64,000 bases of DNA from Candidatus Sumerlaea chitinivorans (GTDB lineage Bacteria; Sumerlaeota; Sumerlaeia; Sumerlaeales; Sumerlaeaceae). Under the pieces are notes generated by a model. The model was not told where the DNA came from, did no database searches, and saw only the letters and a program-made list of their open reading frames with translations. The stretch is from NCBI GenBank assembly GCA_003290465.1, contig CP030759.1, positions 2,108,001-2,172,000 of the forward strand. The letters run 5' to 3'. Positions 53,652-63,178 of this stretch are shown piece by piece. Position 1 is the stretch's first letter. Every line of letters starts with the position of its first letter. The position numbers and the translations under genes are program-made.

Positions 53652-55067
53652 ATGACTGATACGATTCTAATCCGCCAAGTACGTGTGGTGGCCACATTTG
53701 ATGACACTGGCCGCGAACTCGAGCAGTGCGACATTCTTATCCGGGGCAATCGCATCGCGGCAATCGGCCCAAACCTGACCGCGCCCTCGGGCACGGAGAT
53801 CATCGACGCCCACTCCATGCTTTGCCTTCCCGGCATGGTGAATTGCCATCATCATCTTTACCAAACTCTCACGCGCGCCGTACCACGTGTGCAAAACGCC
53901 GAACTTTTTGAATGGCTCATCAACCTCTACGAAATCTGGCGCGAGCTCACGCCGGAGTTTGTGTACGTGAGCGCGTTGGTTGGCCTTGGTGAGCTCCTGC
54001 TCACCGGCTGCACCACGACTACTGACCATCTTTACCTCTTTCCCCGGGGTCAGGATGGCCGGCTCATCGACGCAGAAATTCGCGCCGCGCTTGAGCTCGG
54101 CATCCGCTTCCACCCCACGCGTGGATGCATGACCCGCGGCAAAAGCCATGGGGGGCTGCCGCCCGACGACGTCGTGCAAACCGAGGAGGAAATCCTCGCC
54201 GACTGCGAGCGCTTGATTGCGACGTGGCATGATCCCGCTCCCGACGCCATGGTAAAGATCGCGTTGGCGCCGTGCTCGCCATTCTCGGTCGAAGAGCGCA
54301 CCATGATTGAGCTTGCAGCACTCGCGCGTCGGCACGGCTTACGCCTCCACACGCATTTGGCGGAAACTCGTGACGAGGAGCGCTACTGTGCCGAAGTCTA
54401 TGGCTTGCGGCCAGTCGAGTGGGCCGACAAAATTGGGTGGCTCGGCCCCGACGTCTGGTTTGCCCACATGGTCCACGTCTCCGATCAGGAAATCGCTCGC
54501 CTTGCCGCGACGGGAACCGGCGTCGCGCACTGCCCCGCCTCCAATATGCGTCTTGGGTCTGGCATCGCTCCGATCCCGGCAATGATTCGCGCTGGCGTGC
54601 CCGTGGGGTTAGGGGTAGACGGCAGTGCAAGTAACGACGCGAGCGACATGCTGGGTGAAGTGCGTCAAGCGATGCTCCTGCACCGCGTGATGGGCGGCGC
54701 GCGCGCCATCACTGCCCGCGAGGTCCTGCGCCTCGCCACGCGCGGAGGCGCCCGCGTGCTCGGCTACAGCGATCTCGGCTGTTTAGCGGAGGGAGCTTTA
54801 GCCGACCTTGTGCTCATCAACCTCGAACGCATTGGTTTCGCGGGGGCAATGCATGACCCCGTCGCCGCCGTCGTTTTCGCCGGCGATTCACACATCGTGG
54901 ATTACTCCATCGTCAATGGCCGAATCGTGGTGCGCGACGGGCGGTTGGTGTCCGTTACTGAGCAGGAGATTGTGCGCCGCGCGAACGAAGCCGCTGCGGA
55001 AATGGTGCGAGGCGCCCAGCGAAAAACCGGAATCCGCTTTCTGGAGTTCCCCGAGGAAAATTCCTAA
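53652..55067 (+). CDS. 8-oxoguanine deaminase-like amidohydrolase (AtzB/TrzN group)
   Basis: 471 residues from the ATG at 53652; the open frame from 53556 is upstream leader. A metal-dependent amidohydrolase: 'MVNCHHHLYQTLTRAVP' holds the first metal His pair, 'HTHLAET' the third His, 'FAHMVHVSD' the fourth, and the catalytic Asp is in 'GLGVDGSASNDASD'. 'NCHHHLYQTLTR' and 'HPTRGCMTRGKSHGGLPPDD' match 8-oxoguanine deaminases. It converts 8-oxoguanine to urate, salvaging oxidised purine. Related atrazine or hydroxydechloroatrazine hydrolases are less likely. Confidence 0.88.
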   Translation: MTDTILIRQVRVVATFDDTGRELEQCDILIRGNRIAAIGPNLTAPSGTEIIDAHSMLCLPGMVNCHHHLYQTLTRAVPRVQNAELFEWLINLYEIWRELTPEFVYVSALVGLGELLLTGCTTTTDHLYLFPRGQDGRLIDAEIRAALELGIRFHPTRGCMTRGKSHGGLPPDDVVQTEEEILADCERLIATWHDPAPDAMVKIALAPCSPFSVEERTMIELAALARRHGLRLHTHLAETRDEERYCAEVYGLRPVEWADKIGWLGPDVWFAHMVHVSDQEIARLAATGTGVAHCPASNMRLGSGIAPIPAMIRAGVPVGLGVDGSASNDASDMLGEVRQAMLLHRVMGGARAITAREVLRLATRGGARVLGYSDLGCLAEGALADLVLINLERIGFAGAMHDPVAAVVFAGDSHIVDYSIVNGRIVVRDGRLVSVTEQEIVRRANEAAAEMVRGAQRKTGIRFLEFPEENS

Positions 55068-55136
55068 GCAAGTAGCCGCGGGGCCCGCGCTCGCCCAAAT
55101 TCCCGCACGCAAAAATGAAGCTTCCGTGCGAACGAA

Positions 55137-55328
55137 ATGGGGCTGCGCGTCGTATTCCTGAGCATGTGGAAATTCATCAAGTCACTCTTTGCAGCCATCT
55201 TCAGCTCGGGCGAAACGCGCTTCCTTTGCGACACCTGTCGCTACGACTACGGCAACGCGTGTCGGCGGCCGGAGCGCCCCAATGCCACGAAATGCCCAGA
55301 CTATAAACGCGCTGGTAACGCCGACTGA
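55137..55328 (+). CDS. Small Cys-rich protein, probable zinc-binding
   Basis: 63 residues (or 54 from an ATG at 55164). A hydrophobic or amphipathic N-terminus ('MWKFIKSLFAAIFSS') precedes four cysteines in CxxC-x8-C-x10-C spacing ('FLCDTCRYDYGNAC', then 'NATKCPDYKR'). The spacing and the Arg/Pro-rich turn look like a small zinc or Fe-S binding protein. No good ribosome site precedes either ATG. It lies 69 nt after the amidohydrolase gene on the same strand. Reality of the gene is likely but not certain. Confidence 0.55.
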   Translation: MGLRVVFLSMWKFIKSLFAAIFSSGETRFLCDTCRYDYGNACRRPERPNATKCPDYKRAGNAD

Positions 55329-55595
55329 AGTTGAGAAGCGCCAAGTTCTTCCCGGGCGCCTCGTGAACCTGCCGTGAAAAGGCTTTTTCGCACGATGGAA
55401 CGAGATATTTGAGTCGCACGAAATGAGCACTCTGTAGGCTTCGCCTCGTCCATAGGAGTTGGGACTACGAGGACAAGTAGCCATCACACAGAAGAGACCC
55501 TGTGCAAGCACGCCCCACTTTCAGCCGTGAGTGGGGAAAAAGCGCCTCGCGATCTCTTCCCTCCCGAGCACCGACCTCTTCAATTTGCAGAGAGA

Positions 55596-56105
55596 TTACC
55601 AGTGGTTCCAGTGCACCCGATCCTCGCGGAAACGATCCTCTGGTTGTGGATGTTCGGCCGGATACCCCACAAAAACCAAGGAGAGCGGGACCACATGCTC
55701 TGGAAGCCCAAAAAGCTTGCGTGCCCCCTTCACCCGATCCTCACGTGGGTACACCCCCGTCCAGACCGCGCCTAAACCAAGATCGTGGGCGGCAAGGAGC
55801 AAGTTTTGTGTGGCCGCCGAGCAATCCTGAACCCAGTAGCCCTTGCGCTGCTCAAGCTCGAGGTCGCCGCATACCAGAATTGCAGCGGGAGCCGTCTCCG
55901 CCATCTGCGCATACGGATGGAATTCCGGGATCCGCTTGAGAATTTGTCGGTTATCCACTACCACAAACTGCCACGCCTGCTGATTGCCCGCGGATGGGGC
56001 CTGCATGGCGGCTCGCACCAATTCCACTAAGACTTCCCGTTTCACGGGCTCGTTGATGAACACCCGCACACTGCGTCGCGTCCGGATTGCTTCCAACGTG
56101 TTCAT
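55596..56105 (-). CDS. Nitroreductase-family flavoprotein
   Basis: 169 residues, the short class. 'AIRTRRSVRVF' begins the FMN-binding fold, 'APSAGNQQAWQFVVVDN' contacts the phosphate, 'WVQDCSAATQNLLLAAHDLGLGAVWTG' is the core helix, and 'VGYPAEHPQPEDRF' ends the family pattern. It reduces nitro groups, quinones or other acceptors with NAD(P)H as a dimer; the natural substrate is unknown. AAGGAG lies 6 nt before the ATG. It is downstream of the subtilase but separated by that gene's terminator. Confidence 0.93.
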   Translation of the reverse strand: MNTLEAIRTRRSVRVFINEPVKREVLVELVRAAMQAPSAGNQQAWQFVVVDNRQILKRIPEFHPYAQMAETAPAAILVCGDLELEQRKGYWVQDCSAATQNLLLAAHDLGLGAVWTGVYPREDRVKGARKLFGLPEHVVPLSLVFVGYPAEHPQPEDRFREDRVHWNHW

Positions 56106-56253
56106 GGCGTCTCCTTTCTCCCGCTTCCCACTTATTTGTCTGAAGTTACATTACTTGGTTCGCAAGGCAGAAAAGAACGTTTGCAACCAAAACTTATGCG
56201 CCGCATCTCTCGGTCCCCCCCCTTTCGGTCAGAACACGCACAAGCGCTCAACC

Positions 56254-56294
56254 AAAAAAGAAGGTCCCCTACCGCACCTCTTGCGGTAGGGGAC
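56254..56294 (-). terminator. Strong terminator after the subtilase gene
   Basis: A 13-bp perfect stem (56264-56276 with 56282-56294, GTCCCCTACCGCA arm, 5-nt loop) followed on the minus strand by CTTC and six T (56254-56259). It lies 67 nt past the subtilase stop. Confidence 0.92.
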
Positions 56295-56360
56295 ATAACT
56301 TCACCTACTCACATCCGAGCTCAAATCGAGCCCTTGGTCAGCTCCTTTCTCGGCTGCGAC

Positions 56361-59300
56361 TTACTGCCCTTTCGGCAACGTGACCATCGTCGGGAACTGT
56401 TGCTTCAGGGCCGCCGGGTTGGCGCGTAACGCTTTCAGCAAGCCAGTCGGCGCCATCTGGTTCGTCGCCTTGAAGCGGAAGTTGCCCGACGTGCCATTCT
56501 TGCCATCCACCGCGATCCAGTACTTACCCGGCGGTGCGATGAAGACCACGCGGCTGTTCGTATTCGAGCCCGGCGTGATGTCGTCGTTGAACGCCACCGG
56601 TTGCAACGAACCCAAATTCGGCCCATTCTGATAAACCGCAAGCAGCGGATCGAAGTCCACTGGGTAGCAGCCCGCCTGCGGCGTGTTCGTATCAATCTCG
56701 ATTGTAACGAGGCGCACGTCCTCATCCACAAGCGGCGTATCCTCGATTGTGAACGTGAACCACACACTGCGCTTGCCGGGGATCATCGCGTGGTTCGGCT
56801 CACTCTGCTCACGCGAAGCACCATTATTCGTCCGCGCAACGTCAATCGTCGCCGTTTCCGTGGTCCCATTCGCAGCCTCGAGACCCGGGAAATACGTCGG
56901 CTTGGAAATGTAGTCGTTCTCCGGCGCATATCCCACATCCCACGACAGGACAATGTTGCCCTGCGCCGCTGAGCTTCCCGAATTGAAGCCATCCACAAGG
57001 ATCATGTACGTCTGTCCGGCCGTTGCGAGGAAGCTGAGCTGGCTCGTCTTCGTGTTCGGGCTGAGGTCTGGTTTTGCGTTATCATTGAACGCCAACAGTG
57101 ACACCGAATTGATTGAGCTCCCCTGATAGACGCCCAATAGCGTGTCGAAATCACTGCCGCTCGTGTCGAAGGTCACCGGATAAGTCGGATCCCCGGTAAT
57201 TGGGGCGGTCCAGCGGAACCACACCGACGCACCGCCAGGATTGCCCGCATGCGAAGGCTCGTTCGGCTCAAAGCCCGCACCCACATTCGAGCTCAGCACG
57301 CTGCCATCGCAGATCACCGGCAGCACCGTTGGTGCACCGAAGAAGTCATTGCTTGCTCCCGCTGAGTACTTCAGCGTGAAGTTGCCTGACTCGCCGTTGT
57401 AGCCATCGAGCGCAATTGCGTACTCCACACCCGCCGACACGGGGAAGACCACAGTACTGAAGGTTCCGCCGCTATCGGCATCATCGTTCTCGGCCACGAG
57501 GGTCAGGTCGCCGTAGCCCGTTCCCGTGTAGACGGCGAGCAGAGTATCGAACCGGCTGCCTTCGGTCGTGAACATAGCGGCGCCCGAGCGTGGGGCCACC
57601 CAACGATACCAGACCGAATGGCCACCGGGGTTGCCAGCATGGTTCGGCTCGCCCACTTCCTTCGTGGCACAGAAGTTGATGCCGTCCACGCTCCCTGAAG
57701 CACCGCTCAGGAGGGCTCGCGAGGCAAAGTCGTCATTGGTCGCCGCAACCGAGAAGTTGAGAGAAATGTTGCCTTGCGCCCCGTTCTTGCCATCCACGGC
57801 GATGTAGTAGGTATTGAGTGGCGTTGCTTCGAACTCCACCGAGCTCCGCGTATTTGTGCCCGGCGCGATATCGTCGTTGCCCGCCACAAAGGTCAAGGCA
57901 TTCACCGCGATGCCGGTATAAATCGCGAGCAGGGTATCGAAGTTGCTGCCTACCGTGTCCAGCTTCACGCGCACGGGCTGAGGTGTTGCGGGGGCCACCC
58001 AGACGTACCACACTGAGGCTCCACCGATATTGCCCGCATGATAAGGCTCGCCAGACTCTTTGCTGGCAAAGCGGTTCGAGCCCGTGATGGGCGACGTCGG
58101 ACACGTGCCCAGAACTTCTGCCGCTGCGAAATTGTCGTTCGACGGCGGGCTACCGATCGTAATCGAACGGGTGACAACATTGTCCCCTTCATCCTGCTCA
58201 GCCACCTGATTCGACGGGTCGATCGTCACCGTGATGGTATGCGAGCCCGGGGTCAAAAGTCCGAGCGAGATATTGGTCTGCTGGGCTTGGGCCCGGCTCG
58301 CCAGACCACCAGGGTAGCTAATGGTTTGCACCACGACGCTATCCACTGCGATCGTAACCGAGAACGCGCCCGAGGCGATGTTGCCTTCGTTCACAATGTT
58401 GTAGTTCACGTAGACGGGTCGCGTCGCGGTGAAGTTCGTTTCGTCGTTCGGCGAGTTCAGTGTCTGGTTGATGACCACGGCATCCTGCCACGTGGTGGGC
58501 TTGAGGAACTTCAAATTCACGAAGTTGAAAGCGCCCCCGCCTGCTCCTGCTGCAGCATCGGCGCTGATCAGGCCGGCGCCCGTGACATCATCCCAACCCG
58601 GCGCAGCACGGAAACCCTTCACATCCGTGGCTGTGACAACCAACCGCCGGGTCATTTCCGTTGGGGTAAGCAGCGGATCTGCGCTCTTGAGCAAGGCCCC
58701 CACCGCCGCGGCATTCGGCGCCGCTGCCGATGTTCCAAAGAAATTTGCGTATCCATCCGGCTCGCCGTCGGCAGGTGGTACACTCAAGTCGCTTGAACCA
58801 AAGAACGTTGTGTTACAGCCGTCCACCGCTGCCAACGTCGGCGCACTCACCGTGCGGGGCGTACGCAAGGCTTTGCCGAGCGAATCGAAGAGGATGCTAA
58901 AGGTCCCACCCCGCGCCGTAAACAGCTCGGGATCAATCTCCGCGGTGGCTCCGTAGACCGTGGGGTAGAGAGCTTCCCACCACGGAACCGCCGCGACCGA
59001 CACGACCCCTTTCGCCAACGCATGGCCATACATCGTGGGCCCACCGTAAGCTGAGGTTGCATTCGTGATGCCTTGGACACTCACCCCGCCACTGGTGAAG
59101 AACACGACACGGAACTCGAGGTTTACGCGACTGTTCTGCGGAATCCGCGTCGTGCTGCCTTGGTAATGGTCAATCGCGAAGAAAACTGTCTGATTCGGTC
59201 CGCCGGTAAACGTGAGGATTTCGACCGGGTCCCCCAAGGGCAAGTAGCTTGCGCCCTGCCCTTCACGGCTAAACGCCAGCGGCGTGGCAAACTCACTTGG

Positions 59301-60506
59301 AGAGGGCGAAGCTAAGAGGTACATGTCGAGGTCAATTTTGGAGCCCGATTTTCCCGGCACTGGATTCAGACTAAAGAAGGGTTGATTCCACTGCAGAACA
59401 ATTGTCACCGAGCCGCCGCTTGGGCCAAAGGTAATCGGCAGGTAAGGGTTTCTCCCGCCCCAGTCATGGAGATCTTTGCCCGTCGGGGGCAGCTTTGCCT
59501 CTGACTGGCGACGATTGACGTCGCGATAGGGCGAACGGATGGCAAGGTTGCCCGCATTACCGGCGGCACTAAAGTAGGCCACATTCGCACCCGTTGCTGC
59601 TGCAGCCGCCTGCGCAACGAACCCATCCTGATACATGGGCTCCTTATAATAAATCACGTCATCCACAATGATATGGCAGCCGGCTTCCGTTCGCAGCCGG
59701 TGGATTGCATCCGCAAAACTCGCCTCACCACCTAAAGCCGTGTGGAATGCAATCGCCGCTCCCGGGGCGACATCATGAATGAGCTCGGCCATCGCTGCGC
59801 CTTCGTCATTACCCGGCAGGTCATCGCGCACAATCGTCACACTCGACGGCAGGTCTCCGCTTTTCTGCGGCTTTGAGTTCTCCAGAATGCCGGCTTGCCC
59901 TTGAGCGGGCACCGTATCGGTATCGCGCACATTGCTCGTCCACGAGAAGCTATCGCTGATGACCCCAACGCGCACACCCCGTCCGTCTACCCCAAAGAGC
60001 GGTAAACTTTCCGCGCGAAGAGCGCGATCGGCGCGGCTGTCGGCGGCACCTTGGCTTGCAATGTGGGGCCGATAGACCGGCTCTACCATGGCCACCTCGG
60101 AGATCTTTGCGATCGCTGCGATTTCCTGAAGATCGCTCACCGCGAGGACCACGCGCTTGTATTGCGGATAATAGCCAACGACTTCAACGCCGGGCAGTGC
60201 GAACTTGCGCAACACCGCATCATCGAGTAGCGTGCAGATGGCCTCCACTAAGAGCCCCTCGCCTGTGGCGTTGAGGCTAAAGAGAGACGCCTCAGGAGTG
60301 CTGCGCAAAGCTTCGCGCACCGTGGCCGCCCGCTTGACCCTCGCTGTCTCACCCAGGCGAAGAAGCTTCGTATTCACTTTTCCAAGATTTGGGTCGCCCC
60401 CTGCTTCCGGCGACTTTGGCGGTAGCTGAGCGTAGGCCGCAGCAAGGCTTAGCCCGACTCCGATTAGGAATGCGTTACGCAGTCTACTCCACACCCGACT
60501 TGACAT
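56361..60506 (-). CDS. Giant secreted subtilase-like (S8) protein with CARDB and four C-terminal repeat domains
   Basis: 1381 residues from the ATG at 60506 (GGAG 9 nt upstream); an ATG at 60521 lacks such a site. A signal peptide ends near residue 26 ('AAAYAQ'). The S8 domain spans about 165-655: Asp185 ('GVISDSF'), oxyanion N317 ('SAAGN') and Ser593 ('GTSAAAP') are present, but the catalytic His position reads 'NDEGAAMAEL' with Glu235. A CARDB-like domain (about 665-785) and four repeats of about 130 residues follow (starting near 790, 923, 1046, 1185), each opening 'NDxFxxAxxL' and holding 'HAGNxGGxSVWxxWxAP'. It should be exported and act on, or bind to, external polymers. Confidence 0.9.
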   Translation of the reverse strand: MSSRVWSRLRNAFLIGVGLSLAAAYAQLPPKSPEAGGDPNLGKVNTKLLRLGETARVKRAATVREALRSTPEASLFSLNATGEGLLVEAICTLLDDAVLRKFALPGVEVVGYYPQYKRVVLAVSDLQEIAAIAKISEVAMVEPVYRPHIASQGAADSRADRALRAESLPLFGVDGRGVRVGVISDSFSWTSNVRDTDTVPAQGQAGILENSKPQKSGDLPSSVTIVRDDLPGNDEGAAMAELIHDVAPGAAIAFHTALGGEASFADAIHRLRTEAGCHIIVDDVIYYKEPMYQDGFVAQAAAAATGANVAYFSAAGNAGNLAIRSPYRDVNRRQSEAKLPPTGKDLHDWGGRNPYLPITFGPSGGSVTIVLQWNQPFFSLNPVPGKSGSKIDLDMYLLASPSPSEFATPLAFSREGQGASYLPLGDPVEILTFTGGPNQTVFFAIDHYQGSTTRIPQNSRVNLEFRVVFFTSGGVSVQGITNATSAYGGPTMYGHALAKGVVSVAAVPWWEALYPTVYGATAEIDPELFTARGGTFSILFDSLGKALRTPRTVSAPTLAAVDGCNTTFFGSSDLSVPPADGEPDGYANFFGTSAAAPNAAAVGALLKSADPLLTPTEMTRRLVVTATDVKGFRAAPGWDDVTGAGLISADAAAGAGGGAFNFVNLKFLKPTTWQDAVVINQTLNSPNDETNFTATRPVYVNYNIVNEGNIASGAFSVTIAVDSVVVQTISYPGGLASRAQAQQTNISLGLLTPGSHTITVTIDPSNQVAEQDEGDNVVTRSITIGSPPSNDNFAAAEVLGTCPTSPITGSNRFASKESGEPYHAGNIGGASVWYVWVAPATPQPVRVKLDTVGSNFDTLLAIYTGIAVNALTFVAGNDDIAPGTNTRSSVEFEATPLNTYYIAVDGKNGAQGNISLNFSVAATNDDFASRALLSGASGSVDGINFCATKEVGEPNHAGNPGGHSVWYRWVAPRSGAAMFTTEGSRFDTLLAVYTGTGYGDLTLVAENDDADSGGTFSTVVFPVSAGVEYAIALDGYNGESGNFTLKYSAGASNDFFGAPTVLPVICDGSVLSSNVGAGFEPNEPSHAGNPGGASVWFRWTAPITGDPTYPVTFDTSGSDFDTLLGVYQGSSINSVSLLAFNDNAKPDLSPNTKTSQLSFLATAGQTYMILVDGFNSGSSAAQGNIVLSWDVGYAPENDYISKPTYFPGLEAANGTTETATIDVARTNNGASREQSEPNHAMIPGKRSVWFTFTIEDTPLVDEDVRLVTIEIDTNTPQAGCYPVDFDPLLAVYQNGPNLGSLQPVAFNDDITPGSNTNSRVVFIAPPGKYWIAVDGKNGTSGNFRFKATNQMAPTGLLKALRANPAALKQQFPTMVTLPKGQ

Positions 60507-61288
60507 GGTATCATGCTCCATTGAGGAGAATCACGCCGGCTCGATCGTCGTGCAGGCGTCCCGCCCGCAAGGCTGGGGCCGTTAGGTCAACTTTTCCTAA
60601 TGCGGCCACGTTGCACGCGGGATACATGCACGCAGCAACCCATCCCGCCCATCCATTCCGGAGCGGGGAACCACTCCAATCCATTGGGTCGTTCTGAGTT
60701 CACCAGCGTTTATGCCTGACTATGACCGCAAGGCGGAGCGTTACGTCAAGACTTCTTTCTCGCAGTCCGTCCTACTCCGAACCTAAGAGCCTTTTGCTGC
60801 GAAAAAATAAGCTCTGGGGGCGCCAGACGTTATTTCAACATTGGGTCAAGCCCAACACAATGCGGACTTGATGAAGATTCCTGAAGGGGTCACTTTTTCC
60901 AACTCAAAGGAAAGGGTTTGACAGTCACAACCGCGGCAACGGGGATGGCAGCAAGCCACCAACGCCGTCTTGTCCAGAGACTTTGTGCCTGCTGATGAAA
61001 GCTCACAGCTGATACAAAGGGAGGCCACACTATACCTTCAGCGGTTCATGGGCGCAAAGTCCCATGCTGTTTTTCTACTTGTCACCATCGCTTTACGATT
61101 GATCAATCGGTCCAAATCCGTAAAGAAGGCCTAAAAAGAGAGTTTCTGTTTTTTCGATGCGCCTAATTCGCATGAGGTGGGAAGGAGAACTATATCCTTA
61201 ATAGTTAATGTCAGATGCGGGGGTGAGTAGTATTTAGCTCATTTTCGAGCGAAGCCGAGTAGCATAGCAGCACCGCCGAGGGGCAACT
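60507..61288. other. Divergent gene-poor region, 782 bp
   Basis: The longest intergenic stretch in the window, visibly more AT-rich than its flanks toward 61060-61240. Frames at 60389-60697 (+) and 60846-61028 (-) are short and not convincing. A terminator-like hairpin lies at 61047-61074 on the plus strand with no gene before it, so a small RNA or attenuated leader of the PAS-GAF gene is possible. No riboswitch class was recognised with confidence. Confidence 0.55.
61047..61074 (+). terminator. Orphan terminator-like hairpin
   Basis: CATGGG (61047-61052) pairs with CCCATG (61061-61066) around CGCAAAGT, followed by CTG and T5 (61070-61074). An outer CAG/CTG pair with a 5-nt bulge is possible. 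No annotated gene ends just upstream. Confidence 0.5.
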
Positions 61289-63178
61289 GTGAGCGAGCAG
61301 CGACCCGACAAAGCCGATAAAGAGCGCAAAGCCACGCAACCGAAGCGTGGCAAGAAGTTTCAACGTGCGCAAACATTCTCGGATGAGGGGCAGGAAGCTT
61401 TGCGAGTAGCCGCGATGGCAGGGGGGGCGCCAAGCGAAACGAATCCTGTAGATCTCTCATCTCTTGAGTTACCGCCGAAGGAGGCGGAAGCGCTCTCACA
61501 CGAGGCGCGCGTTCTCGAAGCGCTCCCGCACCACATTGCTCTCCTTGATTCGACGGGCAGAATCCTCTGGGTGAATCGCGCGTGGCGCCATTTCGCGATC
61601 GCTAACGACCTCCCCAGTGCCACCTACGCCGTCGGTGCAAATTACGTCGAAATCTGCGAACGTGCCACCGGCCCTAACGCGACCGAAGCCCCGACGGTCG
61701 CGCAAGGGTTGCGTGATGTCCTGTCCGGTAAAGTCGACACTTTCTCAATGGAGTACCCGTGTCACTCTCCGACAGAAAAGCGCTGGTTCCGCGTTCTCAT
61801 CACGCCGATTGAGGACGGATTGGCGCGAGGTGCAGTCGTTTCGCACATTAACATTACTGAGGAGATGCTTGCCCGACAAGCCTTGGAGGAGCACGAAGCC
61901 CGGCAGCGCCTCGGGCTCGAGGCGGCTCGGGCCGGGATTTGGCGAATTCAACTCGCCGAGGATACCATCGAGTTTGATGAGACGTGTGCAAAACTTTTGG
62001 GGTGGCAACACCCAAGTCGGTGCAGCCCATTCTCCGCCTTCTTACGCCTCGTTTTCCCTCAAGACCGAGACCACGTCCGTGCCGTTGCACGCTTAGCTCA
62101 CAGTGCCGTGGATGTGTACGACGCATACTTCCGTGTGCGTTGGCGCGATGGCAGTATCCACTTTATCCATGCACGCGGCCACGCCTTGGCTTCCACACGC
62201 GACGCTGCGCCTACCTACGTTACCGGAATCCTGTTCGACGAGACTGAAAGCCAACGCCGTGCCCGTGAGCACGAAGCTGTGGTCAAGCTTTCCCGCGCTC
62301 TGCGCTCGGCAACCAATTTGGACGAAGCAGGTCGGGTGATTCTCGAAGAAATCGTGCACGCCATGGATGCCGAGGCCGGTCTTATCGCCCTCCGCGAAGG
62401 CGAAGAGGAAAAAATTGTGACGCTGGGTGCCATCGGCCGATGGGAGCCGCTCCAAGGGACGGATGCGACGTGGGAAGAGGGCATTTTGGGAAGAGTGGCA
62501 TCCACTCAGACTCCCTATTTCTCGGAATCCGCGTGGGAAGACCCACAATGCCTTCGTCCGGACCTTCTCCGAGGCTTGCGGGGCTTTATGGCCTTGCCGC
62601 TCATTAGCCACCAGGAGCTTACGGGCGTCCTTGCAGTGGGCCGCACGACCCCGTTTGACGCTGAGGATGTCCAGCTGGTAACGGCTTTAGCAGATCTGGC
62701 CTCCAACGCACTCGCACGCATCCGCCATTACCGCGCCCTCGAAGAACGACTGGAGGAGCTGAGGGGTCTCCACGAGATCGATCTCGCGATCACCCATACC
62801 CTTGATCTTGACGAAGTCCTCTCACAGATTCTCGAGCATACGCTGCCGCGTTTGGGGATGGATGCGGGCAGCGTGTATCTGTTGGAAGGCGACAGCGACA
62901 TCTTGGTGTGTCGGGCCGCGTTGGGCTTCAAGAGCCTTCACGTCTGGCATGCTCGGCCTTCCGTGGGCTTGGGTCTTGTGGGAGAAGTTGCCAAACGGCG
63001 CGCCCCAATCTTGCTGTCCGGCCACGAGGAACTCCTCAGAAAGTGCCGGCGTAGCGACATGCTCGCGGAAGAAGGCTTTAGCGCCTATGCGGGGCTTCCT
63101 CTGCTTCTTGGTCCCAAACTGATTGGAGTGTTGAACTTTTCTCGCGTCAGCCTCGCCATTTCACGCCCCAGTGGGTGA
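61289..63178 (+). pseudogene. PAS-PAS-GAF-GAF sensor part of a frameshifted HD-GYP protein
   Basis: 629 codons from a GTG with GAGGGG upstream. A charged leader (1-75) precedes two PAS domains (about 75-200 and 205-315) and two GAF domains (about 325-475 and from 485). The second GAF breaks off after 'GVLNFSRVSLA': this frame then ends in 'ISRPSG', while the -1 frame continues 'HFTPQWVSFAMMLATQTTMAINNSQL', the normal GAF end. One C missing from 'GCC' at 63155-63157 would explain the shift. Together with the next frame it encodes one cytosolic c-di-GMP phosphodiesterase-like sensor. A sequencing error, a true mutation or programmed slippage are all possible. Confidence 0.85.

Noticed and set aside
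55505-55550. Hairpin CCCCACT/AGTGGGG as terminator of the nitroreductase gene
   Set aside because: A 7-bp stem exists, but no T run follows on the minus strand.
60846-61028. 60-codon minus-strand frame with eight Cys
   Set aside because: Starts at a GTG with only a weak AAGG and its Cys spacing fits no known module; it lies in an AT-richer noncoding gap. Kept as a weak possibility only.
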